A stretch of 64,000 nt of DNA from Myxocyprinus asiaticus (taxonomy: Eukaryota > Chordata > Actinopteri > Cypriniformes > Catostomidae), in assembly GCF_019703515.2 (NCBI RefSeq), contig NC_059347.1, forward strand, positions 24,298,501-24,362,500, given 5' to 3'. Below the pieces are notes generated by a model that ran no database searches, had not been told where the DNA came from, and saw nothing but the letters and a program-made list of their open reading frames with translations. A program made the translations under genes and the position numbers. Positions within the stretch are counted from its first letter, which is position 1; the number at the start of each line of letters is the position of its first letter. Shown in pieces: positions 50,101 through 62,000 of the stretch.

Positions 50101-53100
50101 ACATGCACAGAGCACTAGATGGCGCTATGAAGTGCAATCGAGCTTGAAATCAGGAGACTGCTGATGTGAAGACATTTTAGTGAAAAAGGAGTTATACTTT
50201 GGTCTTTTCTCACCCAAAATCAACTGGATCGCTTCAGAAGACATGGATTAAACCACTGGATTAAATTTTATGTGGCCTTTATGTGCTTTTTGGAGCTTCA
50301 AAATTTTGGTCACCATTCACTTGCATTGTATGGACCAACAGAGCTGAGATATTCTTCTCAAAATCTTTGTTTATGATCTGCAGAAGAAAAAAAGTCATAC
50401 ACATCTCCATGGTAGAACACATGATGAGATCATTTTATTTTTGGGTGAACTATTCCTTTAATAAAGCCAGTAAATACATGCAATAGTTGGCCCAAACTGA
50501 ACTGCAAAAATAATGGCTGTTATCAAACCAGTTTCAAACTTGCTCGGGCAAACAGGTAGTCCTGCTCCAAACTCACAACATCGGTTGAGCAATTTTGTTA
50601 TGTCCAACCCAGTCAGGTCACAGATTGTAATTCCGTTTGATGCCACCAGTGGCGCTGATATTAGACACTTCATCTTTAAAGCTTTTTCCAACATTCAGAA
50701 TTTAATGAGCTTTTAATCAAATTAAGAGCATAATTTCCACCAAACCTTGCTTGACACTAAATTAAGAAGTTAATGTACTTCATACCTCCACAGGCACAAA
50801 GATGCCCTGCCACTTGTAGAGCACAGTCTGATTCTGAGCTGAACCTCTAAGGAGCCTCAAAACCAGAGCAGAGTCTTCATGAGGCACTAGACACCAGACT
50901 GAGGCCAGGCTGTCCCTAAAAGACTGATACAGAGCCAGCACTTGTTGCTCTCCCCCTGAAATAAATGATTCAAACATTGGTCAATCAGTTAATCAGAATT
51001 TATTGAATTTAACTTGGTGCATTTTCTTACTCAGGCCAAATGCTGTTCCTGATCGGGTCTCCCATTCCACACTGACCGCTGACTCCAGTCCATTACTACG
51101 AGATACAGTTAGGTATACAGTACCAGTACGCTCCTCTACTGTCATAGTGTCCAAAGTCCTGAAAATCACACACACGCAGATAGACGTACAATAGCTCAGT
51201 ATCTCCTCTGATTAGAGAGCACACTTACTGTAGTGTGTGTATTGTATATGTATAGTTGACAGGAAATACTTTTGGAAAGTTTCCAGAGGTGTGGCATGCT
51301 ATACTGTACTCTTTTTATTATGTATGCAGCTTTTATGATTTCATATTAATGAGGCTATCTGGAATACATTTTGAATATTTGTAAAAATTCATTTGCCACA
51401 CCGCTCGACCATTTAGTCTACAATACACATTAAGTGAAGGCAAAAGGTGATGACCAAATATAGTGACCATTTCCCTTCTATGTTGATTCGCATTTTAAAA
51501 TGAAATCTTAATGCTGCTAAATAAAAAATCCATGGACATGTTATATGTCAACTACACATGTGTACCTGTTAGTTGATGGAGATATTCTGAAGAGCCCAAG
51601 TGGAGCCTGGTTCTGCAGTACTGTGATGAAAGTCTGCAGTGAGTCTCCCAGTCGAGCACCTCCAGTTGGGTTGGACAGAGTAACTGTGAATGTCTCGTTC
51701 ATCTCTGGCTCAGCATCCAGTACAGCCCAGATCTCCAAGGTCTAGAAAGCAGTGCAATGACACTATGGAGAGTCGGCAAAACACTGGTTCCTATATGCAT
51801 CTTTTCACCCTTACTGAGTCTAACATACTACCTAAAATGTCCTTTTGTATTTCACAGGAGAAAGTAAGTGATATGGGTTTTGAACAACATGAAGGTGAGT
51901 AAATGATGACCAAATTTTCATTTTTGAGTGGGATATGCCTTTCAATCTCCTAAAGAAATATAAAGAAGTGTACATTCTTATTTGTTGATCAGAGTTTTGT
52001 AACATACCTTGAATCTATCCCCATCCTCAAGCACAACAAATCCATAAGAAGGTGTGAGATCATCAGTATAGAGGGATCCATTGGCATCAGTGATGGTAAA
52101 CTGGACTGTCACAGTGCCAAATGTGCCCTGAGGAGGGTCTCTTTTGATGTAGAGGGTGGCCACACTCTCCCCCAGACTTGACATAGAGGTGGGCTCCCTC
52201 AACAGAAAATGCTCACTGTTGTTGAAGGATATGATTCCATGGCCATCATCATTAGCGAGAATAGTGACAGTAGCTACAGAAACAAATGAGGTAAAGATTA
52301 TAGCACACAAGTGTTATTATCATAAAGAAAAACTAAAACGAAGACTGGATTAAAACATTTTCGATAACTGAAATAAAAACTAACATGATTGGAAAAAACT
52401 GAAACTAAATAAAAGTACATTGTTATGACTCCAAAAGTAACTAAACTAAAAATGACCAAAAATTAATTTCAGTCTAAGTTTGTTATACACAGTATATGAT
52501 GACATTTGAAATCTTTACAACCTGCCTTCATTAAACATGAAAATGCGACTAGACTGTGATGACTCTAGATGGCCCTGAGACAATGTATAGTGTTATAAAT
52601 ACTTAATGTATGTCAGTTATGGCATTAAGTTTGGGCTAAATTACTAAATCTAAAATAATGAAACTTGAACTGAAAAAAATAAAATTAAAAAATAACTAAA
52701 ACTCACTGTCATTGATTCACTAACACTTTCACTTTCAATTAAGGACAAATTGAAAATAAAACAAATCCTGGAAGACACTTCAGAACCAGCAACAATTTTG
52801 TCAATGGAAAGTCATAAATGTTCTCCAGTACATTACCCAGCATGACAGACCTGTAGTGTTTTCTCCTAGTTCCAGTCCTGCTGATGGGTTGGCTAGGATT
52901 AACTGGAATGTCTCATCCCCTTCAGGAAAGGCATCGTCTAAAATGTGCACTGCAATAAACTTGTGCTGTTCTCCATCCGCAAAGTGGATCATCTGCATAA
53001 TGCGCATTTTCAATTAATGTAAAGACCAAATACTAATTATGACATCCAGAAACATGAAAGGTGGCTTTTGTAACTTACTGATGGTGTGGCATTGAAATCC

Positions 53101-55177
53101 AGACCCAACTGAGCCTCTAGATTCTGAGCATAGAAGAACAGGGAAACATTTCCATATGTTCCAGCATCACGGTAGGCAACCAGAGTTAACACTCCAAATG
53201 TCTCATTCACCACATAGCTGAAGAGAAAATCATTTTTCATGAATATTAATGCATCTGTCAAAATCCTGTGGTTAACATACAATATATGGGAAAAAAGAGG
53301 TTCAAGGGATGCTCGTACTCTATGTTTTGCCAGAAGACAATCCCTTGAATTCCATCATTAGCATCAATGCTGATCTCTGCTATAAGACCTTCAGTATCTG
53401 TAAAGGCAGGGATATGGTCAGCCACTACATTGCAACAAATAAACACAATAAAAACAGCATGAAAATGCTTTGGATTTGAGTCTCGAGGAAGCCCACAGTT
53501 ATGCCCAGTTAAGTTCCAATAGTTTCTGATAAATCTATGTCATCTACACTCGCAAAGCACTGACAAAAAGCACAAAGAACTCTATTGCATGTCAAGCACA
53601 GAGGCAAGTATATTCTATTACCTTTCAATGTATAGTAAATCTCTAGGAAAGGATGTGAAAGGATGTGAAAAGATTGAAAGTTAAAGATTAAGCAAAAGAA
53701 TAACAGAATTGAAGAACAACAAAGACTAGGTGAAATTTGAGATAAATGACAAATAATATATGACACATGATAAGGAATATGACCTTATTGAATGTTAAAC
53801 TTCCAACAATGGAAAGTGAATAGTTCATTTTGATCAGCTAATCATTATGATCTTACTCAGTTTAGGTGCAGTTGGGAGAATGGTTATGAGGACAGCCGAT
53901 GTTATATTGACTAAGAAAAACTCTTTCAACTCAGGGATGTCATCCTGTTGAAAAATTCAAACATAATTAAAAGAGTCTCTAAAAATCTGTTTATTTATTA
54001 TTATCTAAATTAAAACTACTGAAATGTACTCAATATCAGACCAGTGGCATCATACATCTATAATTTTGATGGGGATAGACACAGATGTCTGTCCATCCTG
54101 CATGATCACAGAGCTGGAGACGTATTTGAAATCCTGGCCTGGTTCAGCTAGAGCTCCCTCCGTCTGTTTGAGGTCCTGCAAAGAGCCCCTCACTGTCTCA
54201 TAGCTTATATTCACAGCACCTGAGGGGAAAAGGATAGCATTCTGTTTAGGGGCATTAGTTTATGAGCATTCTGTTTCATTGTTGACTCCAGCGTAACTAA
54301 CCTGATGCACCAAACTCTCTGTTTATGTAGATCCTGACGATGATGTCCTTCTCTGCTGTAGTCACACTTTGGGAGGTGGGGGCGATACTGAGCATGCCAA
54401 AAGGCTCATCGCTAGCCTCCACACTCACCACTGCTTCCCAACCATGAAAGCTCAGAGCTGCCCGGCCAGTCTCAATGACCCCTAAGAGATGGCAAAATTC
54501 AAACATCAATATTACAAAAGACTCTAATGATAAATACACAACACCCAAGTTACATATTGTCAATATAATATCCAAACTGAGACTTAAATGTAAGCAAAGA
54601 CCAGTCTAGAGACATCAATAAATATAGTAAATGGGTCGAGTGACTAACAAGTTCACAATAATAGGACAACAGATAATGATAAAGATACATTCTGTACTTA
54701 TCATTTAACAAATTATAACTGTCATTTGTTAAAAAAAATAAAATATTTATATACTTAAAGGTGCACTCAGTAATTTTTCCCCCAATAAAAAAGTTTTACA
54801 ATTAAAGAAATTAATTGTAATTTTGAAACATATGTATAAAATCATGACCGCTCATATCAGTAACCTTATAAAAGCAGTTTTATTCTACATGGGGGAGGGG
54901 TGCATTCATGGGGGCTGCCATTTTAGAATCACATGACGAGCTGAATACTACTTGCTTAATCTCAGTACCTGTTTTGTTATTGGACACTTTCACTCTTGGA
55001 TTAAATTAATCATGGCTGATTGTGAATAGTGAATTTTTACAATGGCATGTAACTGTAATATAATAGTGTAACTGAAAACTATTGATTTTGAATGATGCTG
55101 CATCCACACCACTAGGTGTCAATGCAAGTCAAAGATCACACAAACAAGAAGCTACTGAGTGCAAATATAAATTATAC

Positions 55178-55256
<79 letters not shown>

Positions 55257-58200
55257 GTTTATTTATATACTCTGAGTTAATGGCAAATTACCAAGAGTGG
55301 CTTGTAAACATGGCTACTTTAACATTATTATGAACTTTGTAATATACATGGAACTAGGAACTAATTTCTGTATGTGTTACTTATAAATACCTTTGGTTTG
55401 TACGTTTGATAGGATAACTCTGTACTCCTGTCTTTCTTCTGGTGTGGTATCATCAAGTAGCTTCAAGATTATAGTATTATTTAGCACACCCTAAAACACA
55501 GAAGGTGATACTGAATATTAAATCAAAACCTAATGGTCAATAGATTCCAGTAGTAGACCAATTCATACATAAGTTATTGTGATGTTTAAAAGAAAGGCCT
55601 CAGTGTACAACAGTATGATCCTCAAGAATGACTTTTCTTTTTTCATTACCTCAGAGAAATAGAGAACTCCTGAAGTGTCTACAAAAGTCATTGAGACTTG
55701 AGGGCCTTCAATCTTCCACTCCACTGTGACATTTCCAATAGCAGGAGCTGTTCTCTCCACCAGCAGTGGCAAACTCTCACCTGTTGAAGGTAATAAACAT
55801 TTAACCTGAGTGTACTAGCTATTTATAATACTGGTTTTCAAACTCAAATGAAAAATGGACATCACATAATGTTTTAGAAGCTGATATATCAACCTCGGAG
55901 ATCCGTCAAAGAATGTGAGGATTCAAAATACTTTGTATGTTACTGGTTCCCTATCTGTCACTCACTCGACGTTGTGTCAATGTAGTGACACTAGGGGTCG
56001 CCCTTGGGAGTCCCAAACACCTATGATCTTTGAGAAAAGGCCAATGGGAATTGGTGAGTGAAATTTGCATGCCACTCCCCCGGACATACGGGTATAAAAG
56101 GAGCTGGCTTGCAACCACTCATTCAGATTTTCTCTTCGGAGCCGAGCGGTTGTGTTCAGCGAGCTGAATTACTCTGCTGATCCATTCACCTCGAAAAGCT
56201 GTTGGATTTACGGCACATTACAGCGGTGGTGGAGTGGAGAGAACGACCCTGGGCACCTCAGCAGCCTAAAAGAATTTCCCTTCTAAAAGAGTGGCACTCA
56301 CGGAGAGCGTCTTTTTAAAGATGCCTTTCCATTTGTGTTTAATTCCTGGTTGCAGTCGTTATCTCTCCGCTTCCGACGGCCACGATCGCTGTTTCACGTG
56401 CTTGGGCGCTGCCCACGCAGAGACGGCGTTCGTGGACGGGTCATGTCCTCACTGCAAGAACATGACCATGGCAACGTTGCGGTCATGGCTTTCCTTCTTC
56501 AGAGGGAAAGCCACCCCAGCGGCTCCCTGCCGCGGTCCTTCTACCTACGGGTTTGAGGCTGCGTCGGTTAGCACTGGGGGCGATTTGGGGACCTCAATGG
56601 GAGCTTCTCCACCGGGAAACCCCCCCCCCACGGACCTCCCGTTCCCCAGCACACTCGTTTGCCACGGTTGAGTTCTGGGATGGGACCGCCGGCTCGTCTC
56701 ACGGCGAGTTCGCGTTCTCATTTGGCGCTTGTGAAGTGGATGAGCTCTCAATCGCAGCATTGGAGAGCGGGCTCGTCCAGTCTGACGCTGAGGACTCAAC
56801 TGGGCTCCCACCCTTGGGTGCGGTCGCCCAGTCACAGGCTGACGTGGAGCTGGCAGCCATGCTTGCCCATGCGGCTGCGAGCGTCGGGCTGGAGTGGAAC
56901 CCTCCACACCCCCCTGAACCCTCGCGGCTCGACAATTGGTTCCTGGACTCAGAGCACTGCTCATGGCCATGCCCCGTCCCGGTTCCTTTCTTCCCGGAGG
57001 TGCATGATGAGCTCACGAGATAGTGGCGGGCACCTTTCACTGCCCGGACCAGATTTGTGCCCGCAAAATGCTGCCACCTGGCAGAACTGTCCGAGACTCC
57101 CATCCAGGGCCTGTAGGATTACATCGTCACTGGCAACTAAGGCCTACAGTGCCGCTGGACAGGCTGCCTCCGCCCTGCACGCCATGTCTCTCCTACAAGT
57201 GCACCAAGCCAAAATGCTGGGAGAACTGCACGAGGGTAGTTCTGACCTGGGATTGATGCAGGATCTGTGCTCTGTGACCGATCTCGCCCTCCGGGCGACG
57301 AAGGTCACGGTGCAGTCTCTCGGGCAGGCGTTGTCCACCCTGGTGGTCCAGGAGCACCACCTTTGGCTCAACCTGGTCGAGATGAAGGAGGCTGACAAGG
57401 TATGATCCAACCATCTCCCAGGTTGGCCTATTCAGCAACACCGTCGAGGACTTTGCCCAGCAGTTCTCAATGGTTAAGAAGCAGATGAAGGCTATCCAGC
57501 ACATCCTGCCGTGGTGCGGATCAAGATCCCACACCCAGACTGCTCGTCGCCAAGGGCGTCCCCCTGCAGCAGCAACACCGGCTCCGCTGCAGCCTGCCCC
57601 AGGAGGCTGGCCCCGGCATGGAGCCACCCACAGAAAGCAGATGCCACCCGTCTCACGGCCCGCCGCTAAGAACCCGAGGAAGACTTCGAAGCACCCCTGA
57701 GATGGGCGACCCAGGGAGACAGAGACCCGCTACAGACCTGGAGCTGGTAAACAGACCACTCCATCCCCCGGTGGAGGGCCGGGAGAAGAATCCTTGTTTT
57801 CCTTTTCTTATGATTTTGCAGCATGCCCAAAGGGCCGCGGTACCCACATTTTCAAGAAAAGAGCAGTTTCCTCACTATCTGGGTCACACATTCGGTGTCC
57901 ACGGCTGTCATTATCACGACTGCCAAGCACCGCACCTTTATGGCAGGCATGGCGCTCCGGAGGCGGGCCCCCCACCCCTGCGTGCCCAGCTGTGGCACAA
58001 TTGCACCCACACCAGGACGGTTGTGTAGGGCTTTACTGGTTGTTTAGATCAGTGCTACTATCGGAAATAATTAATACTTATTTCTTTAGTTATTAATTAA
58101 TATTTTAATTAATTAACTGAATCTAACTCATTAAAACCTCATATGGGGCTCCAGTAAATGTAGTGCGCTACGTTTAGGAGCGGGTTTGGTTATTAGCAAT

Positions 58201-59023
58201 AATTAATAATTATCAGAGATAATTATTAATTATTAAAATCAATAGAACATTGATGAGAATCAATGTTAGCTTTTTTAATCCTTTAAATCAACAATTATCA
58301 AAGATAATCACTAATCATTAACATCAATGAAACATTAATTAAAATTAACACTAGCTTATTGATCATTCAAATTCAACAATCATCAAAGATAATTATCAAT
58401 TATCAACAATCAATAGAATATTAATAAGGATTAACATTGACGGGGCACCACCCTGGAATCAGGGACTAATAACCAGATAGTATAACTATCTCAATATTAG
58501 ATTGTTTTCTTAGGAAAATCGACATCCGAAGAATATCGATTTTCGGAAAAAAAACAATGAATGAAGGCTTGAATCCGAGCACTGACATCCCGTCAGCATG
58601 ACACAGGTGTATGCAAAAAAAACCAAAACAATTCTCTTTGTAATATAACAAAGTTTATTTATGCATTAATATCAATTAATAATTAATACAATGCAGTCAA
58701 TAAACTTCTGACTTACAACTACAAACTAAACAGTGATATGATTAGATATGGAAATCAAAATAATCATATAACACATGAGGGTGTGTGTGTGAGAGTGTGT
58801 ATGTGTGTAAGGAGGGACGCGCACAAAATGGCTGACGTGACTCTCATGGAGAGTATGTCACACGAGACTTCCAGCCAGGGAATATGACCGCGAATGTGGG
58901 CGGAGAGAAACCAGTCAATAGTAGCTTTGGGACAAAGCTGAGCTTTATCAGGAAGCTATCTACTAGCCAAAAATGTGTGCCAGAATGTTTGTGAGGGGTC
59001 GCGTGTGTGTGTGTGTGTGGTTA

Positions 59024-59064
<41 letters not shown>

Positions 59065-62000
59065 AAGTGACGGCCCCAAAGCCGATTTCGTGATTGTGGG
59101 AGAGAAAGCAGCTGTTAGTTAATCACTCAGAGACGGCTCGTAAACCATCCCGCGTTCTTTGATTCTTTAATGGATAAACTCAGTTTGCTGGTCTCACCCA
59201 CGATGGCAGAAATGCACAACAGCCCAATGTGGTTGGACTAAAATACAGCAGATCAAATTTGTGATAATTAATACCCTGAGTATTAATAATGAGCGGACAT
59301 GGCGGTCCGTAAACTGTACAAGCAATAACCTTGAGAGTCAAGAATAACACACTATAATATTCTATCTCTGCCCAGACATAAACATCTTACTTGAATCCCA
59401 TGAGGATGCGGAATGTGTGTTCATCCGTCCTTTAACTCCGACTCAGTTCCTCAAGGCTCGGGTGATGACGGGGGGCTGTTTCCTCGCTCTGTTGGTGGGC
59501 GGTACGGCTGCTGATTCTCGGCAGGCTGGTGGATAAATTAGCAACATCGACTTTTATCTCTTCACTTCTGCAGGCAAACGGATGAAGATGCGGATTGCTC
59601 GGCAGTCTCCTTCGGATCTGTTAGAGTGTTCGGTGGAACACAGAGTAATCTCAACTCGTCCAGCGAGATGGAGATTATATGGCCACAGTTTCAAGTTGGA
59701 CGTTACTTCCTTGTGCCACGAGGCTGCACCTGAGAGCAGCGATGAGCTGCATCTACACACGGCGAGCAAAGTTGCTGGAAGCAAATCCCGGAAGCATTTC
59801 AGAGGTATTTCTACTCCTGATGATGTCATGGTTGAGGGACGCTCTGTTGTGTGACTCATCCAATAGGAGTTGAGAGTTCGATCCTTTAGTGAGCAAGGCT
59901 TCATGGGATTTGTAGTCTGTTTTGGACTCCCTTTGTTTGATTTTGGCATGGTTTTTATCAGTAAGATTTATTACCTGGTATGTGGGGGCCTGAGTTAGGT
60001 TTTACGACTGTGTTAGGCCTGCCTTTGTCTTCTATCTGAATACATGAGGCCCAACAGTTGCAACAGGCCGCGAGGAAGATTTCCCTCCTCCCCCGTCCCA
60101 GACCAGTCCTATGGTGGGTATACGGAGCCAGGTAAGTACTTTGATGTCCCCAGACTCAGCACGGACATGAGTTCAGGGCTCGAGCCCCCCCAATGTGCCA
60201 CCTCAGGCTCTGCCCCGCTGCCGGTATGTCCGACGTGGCTTGCACTCCCCAAACCGTCGCGGTGTCTGACCAAGACCGTCTGACTCGGCTACGTGATTCA
60301 GTTCGCCAGGCGTCCACCCAGTTTCAATGGCATCCGCTTCACCTTTGTGATGAGCTAGAACGCCGCTGCCTTGCGTGCGGAGATCGCGTCCTTCCATAGA
60401 AGGACGCGATAGAGCCTGTCCCTCCTGCCGAGATGAAGAAGGGGTTTTACAGCCCCTACTTCACTGTACCAAAGAAAGGCGGTGGGTTGCGGCCAATCTT
60501 GGACTTGCAAGTACTGAACCGGACCTTGCACAGACTCCCGTTCAAGATGCTGATGCAAAAACACATTTTAGCGAGTGTCCGGCATCAAGATTGGTTCACA
60601 GCGGTAGACCTGAAGGACGCGTACTTCCACGTCTTGGTTTTACCTCGACACGGGCCCTTCCTGCAGTTTGCTTTCAAGGGCCGGGCGTACCAGTACAAGG
60701 TCCTCCCCTTCGGTCTGCGATATGCCATCACTTTGGCATATAACGCCCAGGACACGCCACCCCCCTTGGGGCTACGAGCACACTCTACTAGGAGTGTGGG
60801 GCCTCCTGGGCTCTGACCAATGGTGCCTTTTTAGCAGACATCTGCAGAGCAGCGGGCTGGGCAACACCTAATACCTTTGCAACGTTCTACAATCTCCGGG
60901 TTGAGCTGGTCTCATCCCGTGTGTTGTCAGGTATGAGCAAGTAAGTTGCAGGACAGCTGGCCGGGTGTACCGCTTGCGTATAGCGCCTTTCCTCTCCTGG
61001 AGGCGAAGACGTGTGCTTTTTACCCCCAGTCGTGTTCACGAAGTCGTGGACCCTGGATGTCCTTCCTCCTTAGCCCTGTGGCAGGAGAGTTTGTGGAGAA
61101 ACTCGTTGGTGGCCTAGTACGTGTGCTAACTTGGCCCTGTACTGGGGTAGGTACTCCACATGTGTTGGTTGCCCATATGTAACCCCGTGTGATGTATCTC
61201 CCATGAGACGGTTCCCCCGTTGGTGAACCCGTGTCTTCCTTGGGCAGAGGCCCCTCTGCCCATGGTCACCATGTTTGTAGAGCTCCTCCCCCCCCCGGGT
61301 AGGACCTACCATGAGGACTTCTCCACATGAGACCATGTGACGTATTTCCACACAATTTCCTCCCCCTCAGGCAGGGTGTGGTCTCTGCGGTGTCTTCCCC
61401 TTGGGAGTGACGCCCTCCCGACGCGGATGCTATATGGCCCCCAGCTGAATGATTTTTCCTTTTGGGGAGAAGAAAGAGAAGAGGGGCAGCCAGTCCCCAT
61501 TTTTTGGGCAGTCGACTTGTTCCCGAGGTGCAGGGGACCACACGACGCTCGTAAGAGCGTTGGGGAAGGTTACGTGATGGCCAGGTGCGCTGGCTACGAG
61601 GCACACAATGGTCTGCCTGTCTCGCACTGCCAGTTCACGTAACACAGTTCAGCTAGTTGTGGTGTTTTGTATAGGGACCCTTAGTGTCACTACATCGACA
61701 CAACGTCGAGTGAGTGACAGATAGGGAATGTCCTGGTTACTTTCCTAACCTCCGTTCCCTGATGGAAAGAATGAGACATTGTGTCCCTCCTGCCGCAACA
61801 CTGAACTACCCGCTGAAATGGCCGGGACCTTGTCTCGGTTCCTCAGCACAAAACCTGAATGAGTGGTTGCAAGCCAGCTCCTTTTATACCCGTATGTCCG
61901 GGGAAGTGGCATGCAAATTCCATTCGCCAATACCAATTGGCCTTTTCTCAAAGATCAGAGGTGTTTGGGGCTCCCAAGGGCGACCCCTAGTGTCACTACA

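Noticed and set aside
54157..54175. A 19-bp GT..AG micro-intron explaining the frame break in exon 5
   Set aside because: Far below any known spliceosomal intron length, and it would remove residues that look like normal Calx-beta sequence.
59554..59949. 131-codon minus-strand frame
   Set aside because: No recognisable domain, overlaps an equally open plus-strand frame and sits in an unclassified insertion.
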